Positions 16,441 to 25,347 of a stretch of DNA of 64,000 nucleotides are shown here, piece after piece. Origin of the DNA: JAIVJZ01 sp036386515 (GTDB lineage: Bacteria > Acidobacteriota > Blastocatellia > Pyrinomonadales > Pyrinomonadaceae); the NCBI GenBank assembly GCA_036386515.1, contig DASVVO010000064.1, positions 1 to 64,000 on the forward strand. Direction: 5' to 3'. Both the position numbers and the translations under genes were made by a program. Below the pieces are notes generated by a model that was given only the letters and a program-made list of their open reading frames with translations, was not told the DNA's origin and ran no database searches. How positions within the stretch are numbered: position 1 is the first letter of the stretch; every line of letters starts with the position of its first letter.

Positions 16441-18702
16441 TTAGCCCGCGCGCTCCTGCCTGCGGCCGCCGGCCGCCATGCTCAAGGCCGCAACGCGCGT
16501 CTCGCGTTCGTTCAGGTAACGCGTGAGCGCGTCTTCGAGCGACGGGAGCAACTGCCCGCGCTCGCTCACGAGCACGCCGTAGGGCGAGCGCGGCGCGGCG
16601 AATTTCAAGAAGGCCGCCGGGCGCGCTTCGACCAGATTCGCGTCGAGTCCGGCGCGGCGCGCGGCCAGGCGCGCCAATTCCGCCCAACTGAGCGCGCCGT
16701 CGTTGGCGAGATGCCACAGCCCGCGCTCGCCGTCGATCAAAAGATCGAGGCTCGTGTTGACGAGATCGGGAACGTAGGTCGGCGAGACGATCAAATCGTC
16801 CGCCGCGACGAACTCGCGCCCTTCGGCCAGCGCGGCGAGCGCGAGCGTGATGAAATTGTACTCGTCCCACGGGCCGAAAAACGCGCTCGTGCGTACGACG
16901 AGCGCGGACGGGCACAACTCCGACACGCGCCGCTCGGCCTCCACCTTGCTGCGCCCGTAGACGTTCAGCGGCGACACCTCGTCGCTCTCGACGTAAGGGC
17001 TGCCCTTCGTCCCGTCAAAAACCAGGTCGGACGAAAACGTCAGCAACGCCGCGCCGTGCCGCGCGCACGCCTCGGCGAGCGTGGCCGCGCCCGACGCATT
17101 CTCGCGCATGCACTTTTCCGCCTCGCGCTCGGCATCGTCAACGCGCACGTAACCGGCCGTGTTGACCACCGCCCACGGCTCATACTCCGCGAGCGCGCGT
17201 TCGACCGAATCGGCGTCGGCGATGTCCATCTCGGCGCGCGTCAGCAGGCGATAGGAGAGGCCGCGCAAGTCGCACAGGCGCGCGAAGGCGCGGCCGAGCG
17301 TGCCCGTCGCGCCGTTGATGATGAGCGGCCGCGCGTTCCCACGTCTCATGTCGAGTCCTCGTTTCGCAGTCGTCTTCGCCGCGGGCTGCCGCCGCACGGG
17401 CGGATAGTGCAGGCGTTCCAGACGCCGCCACCAACCCGGCGCGGCGAGCGCGGGATGTTGATGATCGCCCGTGGCGGAGAGATCGCGGAGCATGTGCGCG
17501 AGCGCGGTCGGGCGCGGACTCCCGCCCCGCACGTCGAAGACGCCCGGCTCATACGTGCCCGCGCAGCGCGTCAGCAAGCTGCACCAATCAAACGCGCCGA
17601 GCAGCGACCAGGCCGTCACCGCGCGCAGTTCGACGCCGTCCGCGCGCAGCGCGTGCGCCGCGTCCCACACCTCTTTGAACCAGCGCAGTTGCTCCTCGCG
17701 CGTACACCCCAGATGCACTTCCGTCACCGCCAGCGGAAGCTCGTAACGCTCCCAGGCCTCGCGCAAGAGCACGCGCGTCCCGGCCGTGCCCTCGGCGCAC
17801 ACGCGCACCGCCTCCACGTCAACGTAACGATGTCGCCCGTTCCCGCCGACCGCGCGGTCGGGGTAACGTTCGACGCGCTCGTCGAGGAAACGCTCGCTGG
17901 TCAGGTAGTGATTGATGCCGACCACGTCGGGCGGGCAGGCGTTCGCGGCAAACCATTCGAGTTCCGGCTCGCCGATTCCGCAAATGCGCGTGAAGTAATC
18001 CCACAGCACGTGCTCGCGCGTGATGCGCCCGCACAACAGATCGAGACTCGCCCAGCGACGCGCGTTCTCAAACTCCGCCTGGTAGCGAAGCGTCCGCGTG
18101 CTGAAAGTTTTGCCGAGGTCTTCGGTCTGGACGAGTTGTGCGTGCGGGTTGATCTCGCGGATGGCGCGCATCGCCAGCACGGTGGCGCGACACTGTGTGA
18201 TGAGGGCGCGCGCAAACGTCGCGTCGTCGCGCCCGTGCGGATACCAGTGGCCGTAAAGCCCGCTGAAACGCGCCGTGGTGAGCGGCTCGTTGACGGGCGT
18301 GTAGGAATCGATCCAAGGGTAACGCTCGGCCACCGCGCGCGCATACTCGGCGAGTTGTGACGGGAAGGCCGGATCGACGAGGCTCGTGTGGCGCGGGCCG
18401 CTGCCGTGATGGAGAAGGCCGACGATGGGACGTATCTTGAGTTCGCGCAGGCGCGCGAGGCGGGCGTCAGGCCAACTCCAATCGGCGCGCGCTAAGCCTT
18501 CGGGCGCGGTGCGCTCCCAGAGGACGGGATAGCGCAGAGCGCGCACGCCGAGTCCGGCGAACAGGTCGAGGTCTGCGATGCGCGTCGCATGACCGTTGCG
18601 CTCAAGCTGGTCGTAAAACTGATCGCCGACGCGGTTGACGGTACATTCCACGCCCGCCCACAGCTCAAGCGCCGAGGCGGGAAGAGGCTCTCCTCGGCTC
18701 AT
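16441..18702 (-). CDS. Fusion of GH1-like glycosidase and dTDP-4-dehydrorhamnose reductase-like (RmlD) domain
   Basis: 753 aa, two complete enzyme domains. Residues 10-430 are a family-1 glycoside-hydrolase-like TIM barrel that retains both catalytic carboxylates: acid/base Glu139 in VNEP and a candidate nucleophile Glu328 in VTEVH. Residues about 456-735 are an RmlD-type extended SDR with GATGTLG (464-470), SSDLVFDG and the YxxxK pair Tyr582/Lys586. The linker is Arg/Pro-rich (about 435-455). Last gene of the glycosyltransferase-glf-fusion operon, 48 nt after glf. Suggests a deoxysugar step coupled to glycan trimming or transfer; the actual sugar is unknown. Confidence 0.85.
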   Translation of the reverse strand: MSRGEPLPASALELWAGVECTVNRVGDQFYDQLERNGHATRIADLDLFAGLGVRALRYPVLWERTAPEGLARADWSWPDARLARLRELKIRPIVGLLHHGSGPRHTSLVDPAFPSQLAEYARAVAERYPWIDSYTPVNEPLTTARFSGLYGHWYPHGRDDATFARALITQCRATVLAMRAIREINPHAQLVQTEDLGKTFSTRTLRYQAEFENARRWASLDLLCGRITREHVLWDYFTRICGIGEPELEWFAANACPPDVVGINHYLTSERFLDERVERYPDRAVGGNGRHRYVDVEAVRVCAEGTAGTRVLLREAWERYELPLAVTEVHLGCTREEQLRWFKEVWDAAHALRADGVELRAVTAWSLLGAFDWCSLLTRCAGTYEPGVFDVRGGSPRPTALAHMLRDLSATGDHQHPALAAPGWWRRLERLHYPPVRRQPAAKTTAKRGLDMRRGNARPLIINGATGTLGRAFARLCDLRGLSYRLLTRAEMDIADADSVERALAEYEPWAVVNTAGYVRVDDAEREAEKCMRENASGAATLAEACARHGAALLTFSSDLVFDGTKGSPYVESDEVSPLNVYGRSKVEAERRVSELCPSALVVRTSAFFGPWDEYNFITLALAALAEGREFVAADDLIVSPTYVPDLVNTSLDLLIDGERGLWHLANDGALSWAELARLAARRAGLDANLVEARPAAFLKFAAPRSPYGVLVSERGQLLPSLEDALTRYLNERETRVAALSMAAGGRRQERAG

Positions 18703-18749
18703 GTTTTCACCCCTTGCTGCTAAAGTGCCTGCGACGAGGACACGAGTGT

Positions 18750-19868
18750 TTAGGATTGCGACTCGCTCGCGTTGTCGCGCTCGCCCTTGATCTTCTTGTA
18801 AGTCGTGAGAGCCTGCGCGACGACCTGATCCATGTTGTAGTACTTGTAAGTCGCCAGCCGGCCGACGAAGTAGACGCCCGGCGTCTCGTCGGCCAGAGTT
18901 TTATACTTCGCGTAGAGTTCCGCGTTTTCGGGACGCGGGACGGGATAATATGGGTCGCCCTCGGCGCGAGGGTATTCGTAAACGATGCTCGTCTTGCGGT
19001 GCTCCTGGCCGGTCAGATATTTGAACTCGGTGATGCGCGTGTAGAGATTGTCGTTCGGATAGTTCACCACCGGCGCGCTCTGATAGACCTCGGTGTCCTT
19101 CGTCTCGTGCTTGAATTCGAGCGAGCGATAGGGCAGCTTCCCGTGGCGAAAATCGAAATACTCGTCAACCGGCCCCGTGTAGATCATCTCCTTGTAGGGA
19201 ATGATGCGCTCGATGTCGCGGTAGTCCGTGTTGAGCATGATCTTGATATTCGGGTGGTCGAGCATGTTCTCGAACATGCGCGTGTAGCCGTGCAGGGGCA
19301 TCGCCTGATAAGAATCGGCGAAGTAGCGATCATCGCGGTTGGTTCTGATCGGCACGCGCGCCGTGACCGACGCGTCCAACTCCGACGGGTCGAGTCCCCA
19401 CTGCTTGCGCGTGTAGTTGCGGAAAAACTTCTCGTACAACTCGCGCCCGACGCGATTCACCACCACGTCTTCACTGGTGCGAATCTGCTCGCGCTTCTCT
19501 GCGATCGAGTTCAGGAATTCTTCGACCTGAAACGAGGTCAAATTCAACCCGTAATACTGGTTGATGGTGTCGAGGTTGATCGGGATCGGGAGCAACTGCC
19601 CGTCCACGCTCGCCAGCACGCGGTGCTCATACTGCCGCCACTCCGTGAACTGCGACAAATACTCGAAGACCTCGCGCGAGTTGGTGTGAAAGATGTGCGG
19701 CCCATACTTGTGGACGAGCACGCCCGCATCGTTGTAGTGATCGTAAGCGTTACCGGCGATGTGCGGGCGGCGGTCGCAGACGAGAACTCTCTTACCGGCG
19801 ACGCGTGCCAGCCGCTCGGCCAGCACGCTCCCGGCATATCCCGCCCCCACGATCAAATAATCGAACAT
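18750..19868 (-). CDS. glf: UDP-galactopyranose mutase
   Basis: 372 aa from ATG 19868 (MFDYLIVGAGYAG). An alternative ATG at 19883 adds five residues. The N-terminal FAD-binding GAGYAG is followed by family landmarks HIAGNAYDHY, YGPHIFHTN and, further on, YTRKQWG. The C-terminus contains FVGRLATYKYYNMDQV, which is typical of the family. Interconverts UDP-galactopyranose and UDP-galactofuranose in the cytoplasm using reduced FAD, supplying galactofuranose for surface glycans. 25 nt downstream of the glycosyltransferase, so co-transcribed and probably functionally coupled. Confidence 0.96.
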   Translation of the reverse strand: MFDYLIVGAGYAGSVLAERLARVAGKRVLVCDRRPHIAGNAYDHYNDAGVLVHKYGPHIFHTNSREVFEYLSQFTEWRQYEHRVLASVDGQLLPIPINLDTINQYYGLNLTSFQVEEFLNSIAEKREQIRTSEDVVVNRVGRELYEKFFRNYTRKQWGLDPSELDASVTARVPIRTNRDDRYFADSYQAMPLHGYTRMFENMLDHPNIKIMLNTDYRDIERIIPYKEMIYTGPVDEYFDFRHGKLPYRSLEFKHETKDTEVYQSAPVVNYPNDNLYTRITEFKYLTGQEHRKTSIVYEYPRAEGDPYYPVPRPENAELYAKYKTLADETPGVYFVGRLATYKYYNMDQVVAQALTTYKKIKGERDNASESQS

Positions 19869-19893
19869 TCCTGCTTCTCTCATTCCTGCCTGC

Positions 19894-21309
19894 TTAGTCG
19901 GCCGCCGTCGCGCTGGTGCCGCTGCCGCCGCCGGCCGTCGCCGTGCGCGCCGCCACGCCGGGTTGTTTGGTCGTCGTCGGTGCGGGTTTCGCCTGCTGCG
20001 CCGACGCCGCGATAGTCGCGCGCCGCGAGGCGGCAACCTCGCCGATCAACTCGGCCATCTCGCCCCAAGTCCTGTCCCACGAAATCTTGGCGAGAAACTC
20101 GTCAACACGTGCGAGCCAGGCCGAGTCGTCCACCCGCTCGTCCATCCCGATCTCGGCGGCGGCTTTGACGAACTCCGCCGCGTCGTCGGCGATCCGCACG
20201 AGGCCGAGTTTGCCGTAAGGTCGCACCACGTCGCGGATCGAGGTGGAGACGACGGGACGGCCGGCCGCCAGATATTCCGGCGTCTTCGTCGGGCTGATGA
20301 AGCGCGTCGAATCATTGCGCGCGAACAGCAGCGCGGCCACGTCCCACCCGGCGAGGTAGGCGGGCAGTTCTTTGTAAGACTTGCTGCCGAGATAATGAAT
20401 GTTCGCGCGGCGCGGCAAGTCGGCCTCGTTGATCTTCACCACCGGCCCGATGATGACGAACTGCCAATCGGGACGCGCTTCGGAAACGGCGTCGAGCAGT
20501 TCGATGTCGAAGCGTTCGTCAACCACGCCGAAGAAGCCCATGCGCGGGTGCGGGATGCCGGCCTGATCCGCCGGGTCGGCCATGATCTCGCGCGCCTGGG
20601 CGAAGTGCGCCCGGTCGATGCTCGAAGGGAACGCGTAGACGTTGCGGTGCTGGTTGCGCTTGGCCTCGTAGAGACTCTGCCCGCCCGTAAAGACGAGGTC
20701 GGCGCGGCGGAACAACTCGGCCTCGCGGTCGCGCAAGGAGCGCGGCGCGTTCTTGAACGCCGCGAGTTCGTCCATGCAATCGTAGACGGTGGCGAGCGGT
20801 TTCAAATGGCGCGTCCACCCTAAGGCCATCGGCGTGTAATACCAGAGCACGTAATCGCGCACCTGATGTTCGGCGAAGAGTCGATCGATCATCGCCTGTT
20901 GAATCGCTTCCACCGCCACCTCGCTCGACAACCCTTCGGGCAGGTGCGGCACCACCACGTACACGCCGTCTTCGCGTTGCGTCACATCGAGCCGCGAAGG
21001 CCCTTGACCGAAGATCGGTTCTTCGACGAAGAACACTCTGCGCTGCTTCGCGCAACGGCTCAACAAGTGTTGCGGCCTCTGATAGACGAAGTCCCAGCGC
21101 AGGTGCGAAAGGCACACCAGGTCGGCCTCAAAATTTTGCGCCGATTGCGCCGCCGCGTTCGCCTGAGCGGCGCGCGCTTGCGTCATCGTGCGCGTCTGCA
21201 TAGAGATGACGTTGCCCGCTTCATCCTTAATATGACGACCCGCGCTTCGTTGCGTGGAAGTTTCACCTGCGAGTTCAATGGGAAGATAATTTTTTTGGGT
21301 GCGACTCAT
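19894..21309 (-). CDS. Glycosyltransferase, GT-B fold (family 1/4-like)
   Basis: 471 aa. A ~60-residue N-terminal extension precedes the catalytic core, which starts with LVCLSHLRWDFVYQRPQHL (about residue 64), a signature of glycosyltransferases found beside glf. The C-terminal half has the sugar-nucleotide-binding half of a GT-B enzyme, including SPTKTPEYLAAGRPVVS. The last ~50 residues are low-complexity Ala/Thr/Gly and probably disordered. First gene of the operon glycosyltransferase-glf-fusion. Likely adds a galactofuranose or related sugar to a surface polymer; acceptor unknown. Confidence 0.88.
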   Translation of the reverse strand: MSRTQKNYLPIELAGETSTQRSAGRHIKDEAGNVISMQTRTMTQARAAQANAAAQSAQNFEADLVCLSHLRWDFVYQRPQHLLSRCAKQRRVFFVEEPIFGQGPSRLDVTQREDGVYVVVPHLPEGLSSEVAVEAIQQAMIDRLFAEHQVRDYVLWYYTPMALGWTRHLKPLATVYDCMDELAAFKNAPRSLRDREAELFRRADLVFTGGQSLYEAKRNQHRNVYAFPSSIDRAHFAQAREIMADPADQAGIPHPRMGFFGVVDERFDIELLDAVSEARPDWQFVIIGPVVKINEADLPRRANIHYLGSKSYKELPAYLAGWDVAALLFARNDSTRFISPTKTPEYLAAGRPVVSTSIRDVVRPYGKLGLVRIADDAAEFVKAAAEIGMDERVDDSAWLARVDEFLAKISWDRTWGEMAELIGEVAASRRATIAASAQQAKPAPTTTKQPGVAARTATAGGGSGTSATAAD

Positions 21310-22427
21310 AGTTTCTCTCGTAACCTCTTTCCTAAAAATGGCACACGACGAACTTAAGACTTTCGCCTTCTACCTGACCGAAACATAACCCGTCTCCGTT
21401 GGAGTAAACCCGACTCCTTGAAGTGGAAATTAAGCTCTAGCAGCTTCTACCGAGCGAGTGGCTTTAGTAATTCAAGAGCAAGCACTATGCCCTTAGCGCC
21501 ACGGGGGATTTGTGGGCGGGTCAATGCCCGTGCATTGAACCTGTATTACGGGGGAAATGAATCTAAGGGAAATATCGACGAACTGATCATCCGGTTCATT
21601 CAACACACGCATATAACGTTTATTGTACGAAAGACGAACGTCGAAACAATCACCGTGTTATGTTTTTAACGCATCACAATTATCACCATAGGGTTAATTC
21701 AAGGTTAAGCGCAACGAAGCGCGCAATGTTCCTTAGACTAAAAAGAGAAGGTGAGCCGTCATCTCTGGCGAACCCACCCCTCCTTATTCCCCCCGTGTTC
21801 GTTAAAGCCGTCGCGGTTTCGACCTCGGTCTGACCGCCTCGCCATGCCTCGATTGAAAGTTTCGCGTCCGCTCGAAACTACTCCCAACCATCCGGCAAAA
21901 ACTCTTCAATGGACTATCATCCGAAGATGCCTGTCCTGACGAGAAAACTCGTTCGCGGAGCTTCGCCCGCCACCCTGAATCAATCCGTTAAAATTCCGCT
22001 GTCTAAACGTCGTTAAGTTGAACGCTATTATAGGTTTCAAGCATGTCAAAGTCTGTACGAGTTCGTACTAAATTTATGGAAAAACTGTGTTGACTCAGAG
22101 CCTTCACAACCTCGTCGGATGAATCAAAAAACGGTCGAAACTTCCCCCCGCGAGTATGTGTTCCGGGCGACATAAATATGTCAAGTTTCCGTACTTAATC
22201 GTACAGACGCGTCAATCCCCGATGCTTACAATGCGCGCAATCTATGCGTGAAAGAGCCTCCTCTTTCGGGGTTGCGGGTGCCGGGAAGAAGCTCGCAACC
22301 CTCTTCACAAAGTTGAATGGTTCCGCATATCAACCTGTTGTTCGCCATCTCCTCGGATAAGCTTGTGGAAGTTAGTTAGAATTCCGCATCGTCTCCAGGC
22401 GAACTCTCGCATCGGAAGGCTTCAGAG
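21310..22427. other. Long low-complexity-free intergenic region (1.1 kb)
   Basis: Visibly more A/T-rich than its surroundings and without a convincing gene. It separates the minus-strand glycan operon from the plus-strand response regulator, so it holds two divergent promoters. Small inverted repeats are present (for instance GTAC-N6-GTAC near 22192-22205). The paired hairpins nearer the regulator are listed separately. An 83-codon frame at 21418-21669 has no ribosome site and non-coding composition. Confidence 0.5.
22250..22301 (+). promoter_or_regulatory. Two adjacent hairpins in the leader of the response regulator
   Basis: Hairpin 1: GAAAGAG (22250-22256), loop CCTC, CTCTTTC (22261-22267). 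Hairpin 2: GGGTTGCG (22269-22276) paired with CGCAACCC (22294-22301), 17-nt loop. Both stems are perfect and side by side, about 130 nt before the ATG at 22428. No T-run follows, so they are not an obvious terminator. Possible leader structure or small RNA. Confidence 0.35.
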
Positions 22428-22874
22428 ATGGGTCAACGAATCAGCAGAGGCACGACAATTCTCATCGCGGAAGACGATGAAGACAACCGCTTCACCCTGA
22501 AGATACTGTTGGAGGTGCGCGGCTACCGCGTGTTGACGGCGGCGGATGGGCACGAAGCGATCAGCATCGCCGAGCGCGAGCATCCCGACCTCATCTTGAT
22601 GGACTTGCGCATGCCCATGCTGAACGGCCTGGCCGCCACGCGCCAACTTCGCCAGCACACCGACGCGTATTTGCGCCGGACTCCCATCCTCGCACTATCG
22701 GCCTACGACCCGGCGCAACATCGTGCCGTCGCCATCGCCGCCGGTTGCAACGACTACGTGACGAAGCCCGTTGACTATGATCGCCTGGAGAACTTGATCG
22801 AAACGCTCCTGCCCGCACGCATCGCCTCCGCCATGCCGGACTCTCCCACGCCGGTCGAAACCCTTTACTTGTAA
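22428..22874 (+). CDS. Single-domain response regulator (CheY-like)
   Basis: 148 aa, one receiver domain and no output domain. All phosphotransfer residues are present: acidic pair Asp16/Asp17, phospho-acceptor Asp59 in LMDLRMP, Ser91 and Lys113 in VTKPVD. The ~25-residue C-terminal tail is Pro/Ser/Thr-rich. It probably relays phosphate from an unlinked histidine kinase, acting by protein contact. No kinase gene is nearby. A second receiver gene follows 245 nt later on the same strand. Confidence 0.93.
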   Translation: MGQRISRGTTILIAEDDEDNRFTLKILLEVRGYRVLTAADGHEAISIAEREHPDLILMDLRMPMLNGLAATRQLRQHTDAYLRRTPILALSAYDPAQHRAVAIAAGCNDYVTKPVDYDRLENLIETLLPARIASAMPDSPTPVETLYL

Positions 22875-23119
22875 ATCACCCGGCGGGGCAATCTTCCTTT
22901 CGCACCCCAATGCGGTAACGCAACCGCATCTTGCGACGCACGCGCTCATCGAGAGGTCGGGCGTCGTCGCTGTAATCGCCTTGTAACTCTTCATCGTTAA
23001 ACTTCAACTTCGCGCCGGCTGCACGCAGCCCGGCGGCCTGCTGGTTTTCGACTTTGACGACGCGGGTATCTCCGGCTCGACGATGTTATGATTGAATTGC
23101 TCGAAGGGATGATTTGATA

Positions 23120-23527
23120 ATGGAAACACCCGCCACCGCTGGACACATTTTGTACGTCGAAGATCACGACGACACGCGCGTGTTGATGACGTTGATGTTG
23201 GAGGGGGCGGGATTTAGAGTAACGCCCGTCGAGACGGGCACGGCTTGCATGGAAATGGCGCAGAAGGGCGATCAACGTTTCGACCTCTATCTGCTCAACC
23301 ACACTTTCCCCGACGCATCCGGCGTCTCGATCTGCGAAATGCTTCGCCGGTTCGACCCGACCACGCCGATCATCTTCTACTCCTCGCGCGCCATGCCCCA
23401 GGAGAAAGAGGCCGCCTTGAAGGCCGGGGCGCAAGACTATCTCATCAAACCGAACGACCTCTTCCACGTCGCGCAGCACGTCGCCAAGTGGATCAACTGG
23501 AAGCGGCCGCAGGCAGATGACACCTGA
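23120..23527 (+). CDS. Receiver-domain protein lacking the phospho-acceptor Asp (pseudo-receiver)
   Basis: 135 aa from ATG 23120; TTG 23114 is an alternative start. The fold is clearly a receiver: Glu14/Asp15 acidic pair, FYSS switch strand near 86-89, and Lys110 in LIKPND. At the end of strand beta-3, where Asp is expected, the sequence is LLNHTFPD, giving Asn60. The domain therefore should not be phosphorylated in the normal way, and may act as a constitutive or ligand-gated partner. Same strand as the intact receiver at 22428-22874. Confidence 0.85.
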   Translation: METPATAGHILYVEDHDDTRVLMTLMLEGAGFRVTPVETGTACMEMAQKGDQRFDLYLLNHTFPDASGVSICEMLRRFDPTTPIIFYSSRAMPQEKEAALKAGAQDYLIKPNDLFHVAQHVAKWINWKRPQADDT

Positions 23528-23636
23528 TGTGCGAGACGGTCGAGGTCACTCCAGGCTCCCGGCGGCAACCATCAAGAGACGAAACAACGAGAAGCGGCTA
23601 GTGGCGGCGCGGTTGCTAACGGGGCGCACGGCGGGC

Positions 23637-24248
23637 TTACTGTTTCCGACGTGAAGGCGTCAGGTGCTTCGTCGGGTCATCGGTGACGCTGAAGTTCGGC
23701 GAGACGAATTCCGTGGTGTCGGCGGAATTCAGGCGGCGTGGTTCCGTGTCCGTCTGCTGCCCGTCCAACGCCCCCGGTTCGGTTCTCGACGGCGATCTTC
23801 TTTCGAGTTCCACGATCTTCTTGCTGATGAAGATGCCGTTGATCATGATCGCGAGACCGATGAGAAACGGAACCACCCCGGCGATCCAGAGGCGACCGAG
23901 AATCTCGTTGTCGCCCGAATTCGGGCTGCTCAGGATGATGCCCTCCATAAAGATGAAGAGGAAAATTGCCGCGCCGATGCCGACGCTTGAAGTGATCACG
24001 CCCGCCTTGATTTCGTTATAGCGTTTGATCTCGGCCGTTTCGCCCCGCTCCTGCTCAAGCTGACGCGAGCGTCGTTTACGTTCCTCTTCCGAGAGGAACA
24101 TGTCGGCGACCCACGTCTTACTCCAATCGAATTTCTCGCCCGTTTCGCGCATCGTCACCGCCTGCCGCACGGCCTGCAAATTCGCGCCGCACAAATTACA
24201 GAACTTCAACTCTTCGCTTTGATTCGCGCCGCATTGTGGGCAGAACAT
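23637..24248 (-). CDS. Zinc-ribbon membrane protein of unknown function
   Basis: 203 aa. An N-terminal zinc ribbon has Cys3, Cys6, Cys17 and Cys20 (two CxxC pairs, 10 residues apart). A charged, Arg/Glu-rich helix covers about 50-80. Two membrane segments lie around 84-107 and 121-142, and a polar Ser/Thr/Arg-rich tail follows. This architecture is common among uncharacterised bacterial membrane proteins; the metal site probably mediates protein contact. Convergent with the pseudo-receiver gene. No operon partner is visible. Confidence 0.75.
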   Translation of the reverse strand: MFCPQCGANQSEELKFCNLCGANLQAVRQAVTMRETGEKFDWSKTWVADMFLSEEERKRRSRQLEQERGETAEIKRYNEIKAGVITSSVGIGAAIFLFIFMEGIILSSPNSGDNEILGRLWIAGVVPFLIGLAIMINGIFISKKIVELERRSPSRTEPGALDGQQTDTEPRRLNSADTTEFVSPNFSVTDDPTKHLTPSRRKQ

Positions 24249-24389
24249 AGTGGACTCCTATCGATCCGTTTCAACAGCATACGAAATTATAGGCCGAAGG
24301 TTCTTACCTTGGGACAAACAATTTCATGCAGGCGTGATAGCGGTGTGATCCGGCGCGAAGACTTGCGGCGTCTCTCTCTCGCCAAACGA

Positions 24390-24417
24390 AAACGGCAGCC
24401 GAAGTGGGCTGCCGTTT
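24390..24417 (-). terminator. Intrinsic terminator downstream of tRNA-Pro
   Basis: An 11-bp stem (24390-24400 with 24407-24417), 6-nt loop. On the minus strand the descending arm runs into TTTTCGTTT. It lies 15 nt past the CCA end of the tRNA. Confidence 0.8.
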
Positions 24418-24431
24418 GTGCTTGAGATGAA

Positions 24432-24509
<78 letters not shown>

Positions 24510-24552
24510 CAAACAAACTGTGCAGGCATTCTAGGTGCGCCGCGCCCCCATG

Positions 24553-25251
24553 TCAAACTTGCACGTCGCCCGCGGCCTTGAGCCGCGCCTTCTCTCTCCT
24601 CGATTTCAGGTACTCGTACACGGGCGGCAACAACGACAGGGCGACGACCACGACGACGACCTTCTCGATGTGATCTTCGAGCCGGATGCCGAAGGCGCGC
24701 TCGACCACGCCGCCGAGGAAGTATCCGGCCAGCAGCATGCTGAAGACCCACAGGAAACCGCCGAGGACGTTGTAGACGACGAACTGCCGGTAAGGCATCC
24801 GCGCCGCGCCCGCCACGATGGGCGCGAAGGTGCGCACGATGGGCACGAAGCGCGCGATGATGATCGTCTTTCCGCCGTACTTCTCGTAAAAACCCTGCGC
24901 CTTTTCCAGATGGCTCGGCCGGAACAGCAGAGACTTTTGGCGCGAGAAGATGCGCGGGCCGAGTCTCAGTCCCGAATAATACCCGACGGCGTCGCCCACC
25001 ACCGCCGCGACGAACAACAGGCTGAGCAGCAGCGTGATGTTGAGCTTGCCGCTCGCGGCGAACAACCCGGCCACCACGAGCAGAGAATCGCCGGGGAGGA
25101 AGAAGCCCACCGCCAGCCCGGTTTCGGCGAAGATGATGAAGACCAGCCCCGCGTAGGTCAGCGGCAGCCCTTTCGTCGTCAAAAACTCGATGATGTTTTT
25201 GGGATTGAGGTAGTCTTTAACGTGATGAAGAAATTCGTATAGCGATTCCAT
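24553..25251 (-). CDS. DedA family membrane protein (VTT/SNARE-associated domain)
   Basis: 232 aa. An amphipathic N-terminus, then about five hydrophobic segments, with the DedA landmarks ETGLAVGFFLPGDSLL (about 46-61) and the Arg/Gly-bearing loop KTIIIARFVPIVRTFAPIVAGA (split here as FVPIVRTFAP followed by IVAGA, about 132-146). DedA proteins are half-transporters linked to undecaprenyl-phosphate or phospholipid flipping across the inner membrane. The C-terminus is basic and cytosolic. Located between tRNA-Pro and pcm, with a hairpin repeat separating it from pcm. Confidence 0.93.
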   Translation of the reverse strand: MESLYEFLHHVKDYLNPKNIIEFLTTKGLPLTYAGLVFIIFAETGLAVGFFLPGDSLLVVAGLFAASGKLNITLLLSLLFVAAVVGDAVGYYSGLRLGPRIFSRQKSLLFRPSHLEKAQGFYEKYGGKTIIIARFVPIVRTFAPIVAGAARMPYRQFVVYNVLGGFLWVFSMLLAGYFLGGVVERAFGIRLEDHIEKVVVVVVALSLLPPVYEYLKSRREKARLKAAGDVQV

Positions 25252-25257
25252 AAAATA

Positions 25258-25347
25258 AGTTTCAGGTTTCAGGTTTCAGGTTTCAAGTTCAAGACAAAGA
25301 ACCGTTAGAGCCTCAGTCCTGAAACTTGAAACCTGAAACTTGAAACT
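25258..25347. repeat. Intergenic hairpin repeat, GGTTTCAGGTTTCAAG type
   Basis: The left arm (about 25258-25292) contains four TTTCAGG/TTTCAAG words. The right arm (about 25315-25347) is the complement (CTTGAAACCTGAAAC words). The right arm overlaps the pcm stop codon at 25346-25348. Same word set as 44253-44350 and 63181-63250. Confidence 0.8.

Noticed and set aside
21418..21669. 83-codon frame in the 1.1-kb intergenic region
   Set aside because: No ribosome site, no recognisable composition, and lies in an A/T-richer promoter region.
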